From Bacteroidales bacterium (GTDB lineage: Bacteria; Bacteroidota; Bacteroidia; Bacteroidales; UBA3824), in the NCBI GenBank assembly GCA_016286055.1, contig JAEERW010000002.1, forward strand, positions 262,458 to 326,457: a stretch of DNA of 64,000 bases, given 5' to 3'. The translations under genes and the position numbers were made by a program. Shown here piece by piece: positions 7,251-16,009 of the stretch. The stretch's first letter is position 1. The number at the start of each line of letters is the position of its first letter. Below the pieces are notes generated by a model, which was given only the letters and a program-made list of their open reading frames with translations, did no database searches and was not told the DNA's origin.

Positions 7251-9401
7251 ATGCGGAGATTAGTTTCGTTTATATTATTGATGTTGTGGGATGCGGTGGC
7301 GTATGCCGACGGCGGTATGTGGCTGCCCATACTTGCCGAACAGCGCATTGCCGATATGCAGAAAAACGGGTTCAAGCTCACCGCCGAAGATATTTACAGC
7401 GTCAACAAGGCGTGTATGAAAGATGCCGTAATGATTTTTGGAGGGGGATGTACCGCAGAATTAGTTTCCAACCAAGGACTTATCCTCACCAACCACCATT
7501 GCGGACGTAGTTATATTCAAGGGCACAGCACTCTCGACAACGATATTCTCACTAACGGGTTCTGGGCTAAGGATAAGAACGGTGAGATTATATGCAACGG
7601 CTTAAAAGTTAACATTTTAAGTTATATGGAAGACGTTACGCCAAGGTTTAAAAACAATGCCGACTACGACAGCGTTGCCAACCTTATTCTTGCTGAAGCC
7701 AAGGCAAAAAACGGCATCCATTACAACTGCGAAATCGAAAAATTCTACGCTGGAAACCAATACTATCTTTTTGTTTATCAAACGTTTAAAGATGTTCGAT
7801 TGGTAGGTTGTCCACCCTCGGCAGTGGGCGATTTTGGTGGCGACACCGACAACTGGATGTTTCCTCGACACTCGGGCGACTTTTCCATGTTCCGCATCTA
7901 TGCCGACAAAGACAACAATCCCGCCGAAATATCCTCATCTAATGTACCTTACAAGCCTAAGAAATATTTCAAAATTTCGCTCAAAGGTGTTAATGAAGGC
8001 GATTTTACAATGGTATTTGGATTTCCGGGCAGCACCGAGGAGTACAAATCTGCCGCAGGCGTTGAGTTCTCAACCAACACTCTCCTACCCGCCCGCGTAA
8101 TGATTCGCGCCCAAAAAATGGAGATAATGCAGGATGCCATCAACCGCAGTCGTGCAGTTCGTCTGATGTACACATCGCGCCTTGCTTCGGTAGAAAACGC
8201 CAAAAAGAAATGGGAGGGCGAAATTCTCGGCATCAAGCAGTGCGGCGTTATTCAAATGAAAAAGGATTTTGAACAGAAGTTTATCAAAAAAGCCTCATCT
8301 AACGCCACTTACGCCAAACTACCACAGCAATTTAACAATCTTTACCAACGTGTGGGCAAAAATCTCCGCGCCGACGCATATTTTACCGAGGCTATATATA
8401 CACTGCCGTTTTTCGACCTTGCACGCACAATGGCTAAGTTAGAATCTGATTGTAAGGCAGATAACCCACAAGAGATTATCAACAACGTAAACGCCACACG
8501 CACAAAACTACTTTCGGCACTGGCCTCGCGCGACAGCACTTTAGAGCGCAATCTGTTTTGCCGGATGATAAAAATTTATGCCGACAGTTGTCCAGATTAC
8601 ACACCCTTTTGGTTTAAAGAGTTGTATTTTGATCAATTCGGAGGCAATGCCGAACGCTTTACCGAATATTTTTACAATAATTCGATAATAACCGACACCA
8701 CCAAACTTAAAAGCGTAATTGATAAATACATAGCCGCCGCCAAAACTGGTAAAAGGGCAGAAAAAACATTTGTAGAACTCAACAACCAACTCATCAGCGA
8801 CCCAGCCGCCAAGTTTGTTGACACCTTTATTAATATGTATTTTTCAAAAATTTCGGGAGATGTAAATTATTTCGACTTCACGTCCGACAATCTTAACAAG
8901 CTGTATCAAAAGGCGTTGCTTGAAACTATGCCCGAAAGCATCCCCTACCCCGACGCCAATTTTACTTTGAGGTTCACATACGGCAAAAACGAGCGAATGA
9001 CTCCACGCGACGGCATTGAGTATAAGCCTTTTACAACGTTAGACGGCGTTATCGCCAAAGACAATCCCGACATCTACGACTACCACGTGCCCGAAAAACT
9101 CAAACAACTACACGCACAAAAAGATTACGGACAATACGCCGACAAAGACGGCACATTGCACGTTTGTTTCATAGCCTCAAACCACACCACAGGCGGAAAC
9201 TCAGGCAGTCCCGTAATCAACGCCGACGGCAACCTAATAGGCATCAACTTTGACCGCAACTGGGAAGGCACTATGAGCGACATACATTACAGCCGCGACC
9301 TCTGCCGCAACATCTCGGTCGACATCCGCTACGTGCTTTTCCTCATCGACAAAGTGGGCGGTGCTAAACACATCATAAACGAACTTGACATTGTTAAATA
9401 A
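7251..9401 (+). CDS. S46 family dipeptidyl-peptidase, DPP11-like
   Basis: A 716-residue secreted or periplasmic serine peptidase with a signal peptide (residues 1-19, cleavage near AYA-DGG). The catalytic triad is visible: His in LTNHHCGRSYIQ (about 83), Asp in FGGDTDNWMFPRHSGDFSMFRIY (about 220) and Ser in TTGGNSGSPVINADG (about 650). In S46 enzymes the residue at position 673 of the Porphyromonas enzymes separates DPP7 (Gly) from DPP11 (Arg). Here the matching segment reads LIGINFDRNWEG, so Arg, predicting preference for Asp/Glu at P1. It removes dipeptides from oligopeptides for amino-acid use. A lipoprotein gene follows after 14 bases, so an operon into recX and the chemosensory genes is possible. 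Confidence 0.92.
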   Translation: MRRLVSFILLMLWDAVAYADGGMWLPILAEQRIADMQKNGFKLTAEDIYSVNKACMKDAVMIFGGGCTAELVSNQGLILTNHHCGRSYIQGHSTLDNDILTNGFWAKDKNGEIICNGLKVNILSYMEDVTPRFKNNADYDSVANLILAEAKAKNGIHYNCEIEKFYAGNQYYLFVYQTFKDVRLVGCPPSAVGDFGGDTDNWMFPRHSGDFSMFRIYADKDNNPAEISSSNVPYKPKKYFKISLKGVNEGDFTMVFGFPGSTEEYKSAAGVEFSTNTLLPARVMIRAQKMEIMQDAINRSRAVRLMYTSRLASVENAKKKWEGEILGIKQCGVIQMKKDFEQKFIKKASSNATYAKLPQQFNNLYQRVGKNLRADAYFTEAIYTLPFFDLARTMAKLESDCKADNPQEIINNVNATRTKLLSALASRDSTLERNLFCRMIKIYADSCPDYTPFWFKELYFDQFGGNAERFTEYFYNNSIITDTTKLKSVIDKYIAAAKTGKRAEKTFVELNNQLISDPAAKFVDTFINMYFSKISGDVNYFDFTSDNLNKLYQKALLETMPESIPYPDANFTLRFTYGKNERMTPRDGIEYKPFTTLDGVIAKDNPDIYDYHVPEKLKQLHAQKDYGQYADKDGTLHVCFIASNHTTGGNSGSPVINADGNLIGINFDRNWEGTMSDIHYSRDLCRNISVDIRYVLFLIDKVGGAKHIINELDIVK

Positions 9402-9415
9402 CTAATTGTAAAGAT

Positions 9416-9811
9416 ATGAAACACACAGCATTAACGCTCATAGCCGCAATTATTCTAATATTTTCATCGTGTGCTGTAAAAAATGCCGATGACACTGCCA
9501 TTTTTTTCTATAACATGATAAAAGTCAACGACTTTGACCAAGCCATCACTGTTATTGATCCAGAAGCACTCAAACGTACACCATTAGAAGTATGGAAAAA
9601 TGGACTAGTGCAGAAAGAGAACCGAATGGGGCAACTTCTTAGCTATCAACGCACTAACTATTACACCGATACCATCGACAACGTCACCAGAGTATCTATT
9701 GAGTATGACGTAAGATATGCCGAAGGAAAATTGGAAGAAAAACTTCAATTTATTTGTCGCGACGGCAAATATTTCATAACTTTTTACGAATTTACAGAAA
9801 AAACAGAATAA
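9416..9811 (+). CDS. small lipoprotein of unknown function
   Basis: A 131-residue protein with a lipoprotein signal peptide (IFSSC, acylated Cys at about 20). The mature part predicts an alpha+beta fold of the NTF2/DUF-type seen in many small Bacteroidota lipoproteins: helices (FFYNMIKVNDFDQAITVID), then strands (YYTDTIDNVTRVSIEYDVRYAEGKLEEKLQFICRDGKYFI, split by turns). The last base of its stop codon is the first base of the recX start. No specific family is recognised. Confidence 0.65.
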   Translation: MKHTALTLIAAIILIFSSCAVKNADDTAIFFYNMIKVNDFDQAITVIDPEALKRTPLEVWKNGLVQKENRMGQLLSYQRTNYYTDTIDNVTRVSIEYDVRYAEGKLEEKLQFICRDGKYFITFYEFTEKTE

Positions 9812-10302
9812 TGGCAGAAACCACCTACGACATATTGCTAAGCCGTCTTGCCGCACTCTGCTCGCAAAAAGAAAAATGCGGACACGATGCCTATGAGTAT
9901 CTTGCAAAAAAAGGTCTCCCGCCCGACCAATGTAATAAAGCCGTAGACTATCTGATCAAAAACCAATTTATAAACAATAGTCGTTTTGCCGAAGCGTTTG
10001 CACGCGACAAGGCTCGGTTCGACAAATGGGGCAAAAACAAAATTGCCATTGCCCTTGCCATCAAAAAAATCGATCAGGCAACAATTCAAAAAGCATTGGA
10101 CAGCATTCCTGACGATCTGCAAAAAGAAACCATAGCCTCCGAAACCGCCAAAAAGGCTAGGCAAATCAAAGACCTCTCTACGCCACAAGCAAAAGCAAAA
10201 CTTATAAGATTTTGTGCTACAAGAGGTTATCCATCCTCATTATCTCTCACTATTATCAACAATATCATCAACAACTATAAAGCTCAAAACTATAACACAT
10301 GA
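9811..10302 (+). CDS. recX: regulatory protein RecX
   Basis: A 163-residue helical protein with three RecX-type helical repeats: YEYLAKKGLPPDQCNKAVDYLIKNQFINNSRFAEAFARDK (as shorter conserved blocks) is the classic core, followed by KWGKNKIAIALAIKKI and KLIRFCATRGYPSSL. RecX binds RecA filaments and limits recombinase and coprotease activity. The start is taken at 9811, overlapping the preceding stop (TAATG). An in-frame ATG at 9754 lies inside the lipoprotein gene. The stop overlaps the next start as ATGA at 10299-10302, so the kinase downstream is translationally coupled. recA is not in the window. Confidence 0.85.
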   Translation: MAETTYDILLSRLAALCSQKEKCGHDAYEYLAKKGLPPDQCNKAVDYLIKNQFINNSRFAEAFARDKARFDKWGKNKIAIALAIKKIDQATIQKALDSIPDDLQKETIASETAKKARQIKDLSTPQAKAKLIRFCATRGYPSSLSLTIINNIINNYKAQNYNT

Positions 10303-12617
10303 CACCAATACGAGAATCCATTTTAGCAGTTGACGACAATCCGCTGAATATTAGAATGTTGTACGAAATGCTATGCCACGACTACAACTTTATCTCGGCC
10401 AACGACTGCGATTCGGCCATAGAAAAAGCCACCTCACACCATCCCGACCTCATTTTGCTTGATGTGATGATGCCAGAGAAAGACGGTTTTGAAACTTGCC
10501 GTTTACTCAAAGGTAATCCCAACACCGCCGACATACCAGTAATATTCCTTACCGCAAAGTCTGACAAAGAGAGTATCATCGAAGGCCTGCAGACTGGCGC
10601 TGTTGACTATATCAGCAAACCATTCCGCCGTGAAGAACTCGAATGCAGAATCAAAAGCCACATTAATCTGGTAAAATCGCAAAACAACCTCCGAACCGAG
10701 CTTTACCGCCGCAACCTCGCTCAAAAACAACTCTCAGAAAAAACACGACTGCTTTCTCTCGTTACCGACAATATCAACGATGCTGTGTTTGTAACCTCGT
10801 TCGATGGCACTATCGTGCTCGCATCCGCTGCCGTAAAAAAAATATTCGGTTTCGACAGCACCTCGCTCATCGGAAAACACATTTGGGAGATTGCCAAGTT
10901 TCAAGACGAGAGCGAACTTATAAAAAAATATTTCCAACAAATTGTCAATGGCGGTAGCACCTTGGGCAGGTTTGTATTCCACAACAACGACTTGTCTATC
11001 GCCATTATCGAAAGCCACGCATCGGTAATCAACTATTCTGAAAAAGAGCCAAAGCTTATAGTTTTCGATGCCAACGACATAACTGCACGCGCAAAATCGG
11101 TTTCGCGATTCAAACGAAACATGCGTCTCCAAAACAATCTGCGCATCATCACCACCGAGGTGGCTCACATCACCAAGTTTCGTAAATGCTTGGCATATCT
11201 CACAGAATCTTTGTTCAAGATTACGCCTATCAACGAACTCGTGCTTCTGCTCGGACGTAAAGACCAAAAAACCGAATACTACTACATCAACAGTCATTCA
11301 GAACATTGTAAATATGGACTAATATCTTCAACCACAAAAGATTACACACGAATTATACATCTCTTAAAAACTGAGGAAAACGAACTTATATCAAACATTC
11401 AGTCGTCGCAAATACCATCTGATTTAGCCAAACGAAACCACCGATTCATCATATACCCTATCAAGGTGGAAAACCAGCTTGTAGGAGCCTTCTACATCGG
11501 AAAAAACGACAGAATGTCAATTCAGCAAGACACTATCTACTCTATTATCAGCGTGGCGGGACTCGTAAAGAACCTTATCAACAAAAACAGTTTTGAGCAA
11601 CGAATCCGAAGCCGCGAACAAGAGCTGCACCAGCTGTTTGAAAGTAGTGCCAACGCCATTGTAATTATCGACAACAAGTTAAAAATCTCACGCCACAATA
11701 GCCGTTTTACAGAAATGTTCGACCTCAAAAAGGGTTATTACTCGCAGCACAACATCACATCGCTGCTCACTGGCGACACTCTCAAAAACATCACTGAGCT
11801 TATCACCAGAACACGAGTCAACGACCAATATGAGGTAGCAGAAATTCCATACACAGCAAAAGACGGTTCCAAACGTTTCTACGAGGTAACCTGCTCTCGC
11901 ACAGATGTTGGCTCATCCACTCTTTGGATGCTCATTATCACCGATATAACAAAGCTTAAAGACATTGACCGTGCCATATTCTCTACCATCACCACCACTG
12001 AGGAACGCGAACGCACCCGTATGGCAATGGAACTTCACGACGGAATAGGAGCCTTGCTGTCTAGCATCAACATATATATCAACCTTATTCTCAGCGGCGA
12101 AATGAAAAAAAACGAGGTGCTGAATTTACTCTCGCTCACCAAAAACCTTGTAGACGAAGCTATACAAAGCGCCAAAGAGATTGCCAACAACCTCCACCCT
12201 GTTATCCTCACACGGTTTGGCCTTGTTGACACTATCAAATCATTTATCGAACAGATAGAGTCAGCGGGCATTATTAAAGTAGAGTTCAAATATGCCAACT
12301 TTCAAAAGCTCGACAACAAAAATCTTGAACTCACCCTCTACCGCATTATCCACGAGCTCATTAACAACACCCTCAAATATGCCAAGGCTCACAACATTGT
12401 GCTAAGCCTATCAACACAGCCTACCTCTATACAGCTCGAATACGCCGACGACGGCATCGGAATAGCCACTGAGGAAACCCAACAAAAAAAATCCGGCATG
12501 GGAATGTCGAATATCGAGGGGAGAATTAAAGCTCTAAACGGAATTTGTAATTTTCAAACAAAACCTCAAAAAGGATTTCGCGTTTTAATAGAAATTCCGT
12601 ATATTGCACAAGATTAA
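10299..12617 (+). CDS. hybrid sensor kinase: REC - PAS - GAF-like - PAS - HisKA_3 - HATPase
   Basis: A 772-residue soluble kinase with no membrane segment. Residues about 7-125 are a receiver domain (phospho-acceptor Asp in LILLDVMMPEKDGFE, Lys in YISKPF). A PAS domain follows (about 150-260), then a GAF-like region (about 280-430) and a second PAS (about 445-570). The dimerisation domain is of the NarX/DegS type, with the phospho-His in AMELHDGIGALLSS (about 585). The ATPase domain shows HELINNTLKYAKA (N box) and YADDGIGI and GMGMSNIEGRIKALNG (G boxes). Such kinases normally partner LuxR-type regulators; the next gene is a receiver protein without a DNA-binding domain. It probably takes signals from the cytoplasm or another phosphorelay through its own receiver. 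Confidence 0.87.
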   Translation: MTPIRESILAVDDNPLNIRMLYEMLCHDYNFISANDCDSAIEKATSHHPDLILLDVMMPEKDGFETCRLLKGNPNTADIPVIFLTAKSDKESIIEGLQTGAVDYISKPFRREELECRIKSHINLVKSQNNLRTELYRRNLAQKQLSEKTRLLSLVTDNINDAVFVTSFDGTIVLASAAVKKIFGFDSTSLIGKHIWEIAKFQDESELIKKYFQQIVNGGSTLGRFVFHNNDLSIAIIESHASVINYSEKEPKLIVFDANDITARAKSVSRFKRNMRLQNNLRIITTEVAHITKFRKCLAYLTESLFKITPINELVLLLGRKDQKTEYYYINSHSEHCKYGLISSTTKDYTRIIHLLKTEENELISNIQSSQIPSDLAKRNHRFIIYPIKVENQLVGAFYIGKNDRMSIQQDTIYSIISVAGLVKNLINKNSFEQRIRSREQELHQLFESSANAIVIIDNKLKISRHNSRFTEMFDLKKGYYSQHNITSLLTGDTLKNITELITRTRVNDQYEVAEIPYTAKDGSKRFYEVTCSRTDVGSSTLWMLIITDITKLKDIDRAIFSTITTTEERERTRMAMELHDGIGALLSSINIYINLILSGEMKKNEVLNLLSLTKNLVDEAIQSAKEIANNLHPVILTRFGLVDTIKSFIEQIESAGIIKVEFKYANFQKLDNKNLELTLYRIIHELINNTLKYAKAHNIVLSLSTQPTSIQLEYADDGIGIATEETQQKKSGMGMSNIEGRIKALNGICNFQTKPQKGFRVLIEIPYIAQD

Positions 12618-12650
12618 AAAAAACAAAAGATACATATAAACGTAGCGACA

Positions 12651-13436
12651 ATGAACAAAATTAAAATCATTCTTGTTGACGACAAAGTCGTATACAGAAA
12701 CGCAATTAAAACACTGCTTCAGAAATTGGGCGACGTAGACATAATAGCAGAAGCCTCTAACGGAGCCGAATTTCTGCACATGCTCAACGTGTGCAAACCA
12801 GACCTCGTGTTTATCGACATAGAGATGCCCGAGATGAATGGCATTGAGGCTACCAAAGCCGCCCTTAAAATCAATCCAGACCTTGTAATAATTGGTCTGT
12901 CGATGTACGACAACAAAAAATACGTCAACGACCTTATCGAAGCCGGAGCAAGAGGATACTTGCTTAAGCTCAGCGACAACGCCCATATTTTCAGACAGAT
13001 TCTTAAAAATCCAAAAGCACAGATTTTCTATTCAAAAGACATCTCGCCCGACAAGGAAGAAGAGGAGAGCGCACAAAAAACCATTCTCATTGCCGACGAC
13101 TTTGAAAACACTAGGTTCGTGATTGAATTCACACTCAAACAAGCCGGTTACGCTGTGCTAAAAGCCACTGATGGAGAAAATGCCCTCAACTATTTCGACG
13201 GACGCAAAATTGACCTGCTTGTTACAGACCTCAATATGCCCAAAAAAGATGGTTTGGAACTTGCCGAAGCCGTTAAACAACTGCCCGATTACCGAAACAT
13301 CCCCATCTTGCTACTCACTACCGAAATCAATGAAGAAAAAAAACAAAAAGCAAAACAAGTGGGAATAACTGGCTGGATACAAAAGCCTTTTGTCATCGAC
13401 AAGTTTCTCGGCATCATAAAAAAAGCTGTTGGCTAA
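12651..13436 (+). CDS. tandem receiver protein (REC-REC), no output domain
   Basis: A 261-residue protein made of two receiver domains. The first (about 4-125) has the NarL type sequence: VDDKVVYRNAI, phospho-acceptor LVFIDIEMPEMNGIEA, and GARGYLLKLS. The second (about 143-261) is CheY type: ILIADDFENTR, LLVTDLNMPKKDGLE and WIQKPF. A short acidic linker (EEEES) joins them. Where a LuxR helix-turn-helix would follow the first domain, there is instead the second receiver. It could link the HisKA_3 kinase upstream (partner of NarL-type receivers) to CheA downstream (partner of CheY-type receivers) in one polypeptide. This is inference from domain type and gene order. Confidence 0.85.
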   Translation: MNKIKIILVDDKVVYRNAIKTLLQKLGDVDIIAEASNGAEFLHMLNVCKPDLVFIDIEMPEMNGIEATKAALKINPDLVIIGLSMYDNKKYVNDLIEAGARGYLLKLSDNAHIFRQILKNPKAQIFYSKDISPDKEEEESAQKTILIADDFENTRFVIEFTLKQAGYAVLKATDGENALNYFDGRKIDLLVTDLNMPKKDGLELAEAVKQLPDYRNIPILLLTTEINEEKKQKAKQVGITGWIQKPFVIDKFLGIIKKAVG

Positions 13437-13467
13437 ACCCCTAAGTTGCAACTAATAATCCGTAGCC

Positions 13468-15516
13468 ATGCTCGAACAGTTTAAACAAAAATACCTCGAA
13501 GAGGTAACAGACCGGCTCAACGAAATGGAAAGCGCCCTGCTGGAATTAGAGCATCATCCCGACCTTGCCGACGGCATCAATAAGGTATTCAGGGTAATGC
13601 ACACCATTAAGGGCACTTGCGGCATGTACGGTTTCAAAGATGTGGAAAAACTCACACACAAAATTGAAAACGTTTACGGCATTATTAGAGACAACGGCAA
13701 ATCTGTGCCAAAACACCTTATCAGCATCACCCTCGAAGGTGTTGACATCATCAGACAGCTGCTCAACAACCCCGAACAAGACCACTCACAAACTCTCCTG
13801 CCATACACCGAAAAACTATCGGATTTTACCGATGACGACACTCCTGATGATTCTCTAACCCCTCCTACAACAAGCCCTGCTCCTTCTGGCATCAAAGCCA
13901 CTTACCATGTGGTATTCAAACCAGAGGCCGACATTTCGAGTCGCGGAGTCAACTTGGGCAACATCATCGCAGAGCTGGAAAGCATCCCAGGTGTGGTAAC
14001 TTTTACTCACGCATATCCCGATGATGAAAAATACGCCGCTAAATTTTATATGTATTGGGAGGCTATTTTTTCTACCGACCGCACCTACGACGACATCAAA
14101 GACATATTCCTTTTCGCCACCGACGAGGTAGAAATCATAAAACTATCCGACAGCGACCTCTTCCTTAATCCGCTGTTTGTGCAAGAGCTACAGCTCCAGC
14201 AGCAAAGTGGCAAAGACATCAACTTTGAGCCGCTAACAAAATTCATTAAAAACACCAAGGACGAAAAATCTACAAAACCTACAGCAATAGCCTCCAACAC
14301 GGAAGAAAACCTCAGAAAAGAAGAAACCATCATAGGACGAAACATCGACGCCATTGAAACCAAAAACACCAGCATCAAAGTTGACGCCGACAAACTCGAC
14401 GAACTGATGAATCTGGTGAGCGAATTAGTGGTTACCAAGGCCGAGATGCTGTCGCTTGCAGAAAAATTCAACCTTCCGGAATTAGACAATCTATCCGAAA
14501 AAATCGACAAGCTATCCAACAAATTCAAAGACAACGCTCTGGCTATAAGGCTAATACCAATCGAAACCATGATGCTTAGATTTGAGCGCCTTATACGAGA
14601 CCTTTCAAAAGAACTCGGCAAAAAAATCGACTTCATAACCGAAGGCACCGACACCGAGTTAGATAAAACCATTATCGACAACATCACCGTGCCGCTGATG
14701 CATATCATCAGAAATAGCATCGACCACGGTATCGAATCGGTAGAGCGTCGCCGCGAACTCAAAAAACCCGACCATGGTGTAATCAAATTCACAGCTTTCT
14801 ACTCCGGCGCTAACGTCTTTATCCAAGTGCAAGACGACGGTGCAGGCATGAATCCCAAATACCTCAGACAAAAGGCCGAAGAAAAAGGTTTCTTAAAACC
14901 AAACCAGCCAGTTACAACCCGACAGCTCTACGACCTTGTGTTCCGTCCGGGATTTTCCACAGCTCAAACTATCACCGGCATTTCGGGAAGAGGCGTAGGA
15001 ATGGACGTTGTAAAACAGAATATCACCAAACTCCGAGGCGAAATAGAAATGGACAGCGAAGTAAACCTCGGAACTATAACTACAATAAAACTGCCGCTCA
15101 CCCTCAGCATTGTTGACTCGCTGCTCGTATCGCTCGGTGAAACTCTGCTGCTTATCCCTCTCTACATTGTCGACAGCTGTATACAAACAACATTCGACAA
15201 AATCAGCGCCCCTAAACCCATTTTCAACCACAACGGCGACCCTATGTCAGTGATAAATCTAAGGCAACTGCTCAGCACCAACGACAATCAGCCCGAAAAC
15301 ACAACCCTTGTAATTGTAAAATACAAGGAATCGTGCATGTGCCTCTCGGTCGACAAAGTTATTGGCGAACATCAAGCCGTTCTAAAACCACTCGGACCAT
15401 ACTTCGCTTACCAAGAGTATTTTTCGGGTGCAAGCATCCTCGGCGATGGTCATATAGCCCTAGCTCTCGACACAAATAAACTTATCCGCCTTGTAGAAAA
15501 AAACAAAAAACTCTGA
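13468..15516 (+). CDS. cheA: chemotaxis-type histidine kinase CheA
   Basis: A 682-residue CheA. The HPt domain has the phospho-His in RVMHTIKGTCGMYGF (about residue 49). A P2-like domain follows (about 140-235). The dimerisation helix pair starts at KVDADKLDELMNLVSELV (about 300). The ATPase domain shows the H box HIIRNSIDHGIE, DDGAGM, and GISGRGVGMDVV. The C-terminal CheW-like domain covers about 545-682. All key residues are present. It starts 31 bases after the REC-REC gene and is followed after 4 bases by cheW. No CheR, CheB or flagellar gene is in the window, so its output is probably not a flagellar motor. Confidence 0.93.
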   Translation: MLEQFKQKYLEEVTDRLNEMESALLELEHHPDLADGINKVFRVMHTIKGTCGMYGFKDVEKLTHKIENVYGIIRDNGKSVPKHLISITLEGVDIIRQLLNNPEQDHSQTLLPYTEKLSDFTDDDTPDDSLTPPTTSPAPSGIKATYHVVFKPEADISSRGVNLGNIIAELESIPGVVTFTHAYPDDEKYAAKFYMYWEAIFSTDRTYDDIKDIFLFATDEVEIIKLSDSDLFLNPLFVQELQLQQQSGKDINFEPLTKFIKNTKDEKSTKPTAIASNTEENLRKEETIIGRNIDAIETKNTSIKVDADKLDELMNLVSELVVTKAEMLSLAEKFNLPELDNLSEKIDKLSNKFKDNALAIRLIPIETMMLRFERLIRDLSKELGKKIDFITEGTDTELDKTIIDNITVPLMHIIRNSIDHGIESVERRRELKKPDHGVIKFTAFYSGANVFIQVQDDGAGMNPKYLRQKAEEKGFLKPNQPVTTRQLYDLVFRPGFSTAQTITGISGRGVGMDVVKQNITKLRGEIEMDSEVNLGTITTIKLPLTLSIVDSLLVSLGETLLLIPLYIVDSCIQTTFDKISAPKPIFNHNGDPMSVINLRQLLSTNDNQPENTTLVIVKYKESCMCLSVDKVIGEHQAVLKPLGPYFAYQEYFSGASILGDGHIALALDTNKLIRLVEKNKKL

Positions 15517-15520
15517 CACT

Positions 15521-16003
15521 ATGCAAAACCGACCCGACAATAATTTCTATCTCACATTCAACGCTCTCTACTACCCCTTAGCCGCCAAAGTGCAATCGGT
15601 TGTGGAAGTGTTAGAAAAACAACGAATTACTAAAATTCCTAAATCTCCTAAACAGATTATGGGAGTTATCAGTTTTCGAGGCGAAATAATACCCGTTATC
15701 GACCCAAGAATAATTCTCAACTTACCCATACAACCATTCGACAACTTTGTAATTATTGTTCACAACGTTCACGACGAACGTTACAACGAAACTCTAACTG
15801 TTGGCGTGCTGGCACACGATGTAAGCAACGTTATAGAAATAAAACCATTAGACATACTACCTGCATCCGAATTCAACACCATAATTCCTAAAAAATACAC
15901 ATTGGGAGTTTTCAAAGATTCGGGGAAATTCATTACAATTCTCGACACCGATAAGATTCTCGCAATATCATACAACACCATACACGATGATAACCAAAAT
16001 TAA
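15521..16003 (+). CDS. cheW: CheW coupling protein
   Basis: A 160-residue single-domain CheW that couples receptors to CheA. It has the two five-stranded barrels of the family, with the characteristic MGVISFRGEIIPVIDPRIIL (about 47-66) and a C-terminal ILDTDKILA. It begins 4 bases after cheA and ends 6 bases before the receptor gene. Confidence 0.9.
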   Translation: MQNRPDNNFYLTFNALYYPLAAKVQSVVEVLEKQRITKIPKSPKQIMGVISFRGEIIPVIDPRIILNLPIQPFDNFVIIVHNVHDERYNETLTVGVLAHDVSNVIEIKPLDILPASEFNTIIPKKYTLGVFKDSGKFITILDTDKILAISYNTIHDDNQN

Positions 16004-16009
16004 AACGCA

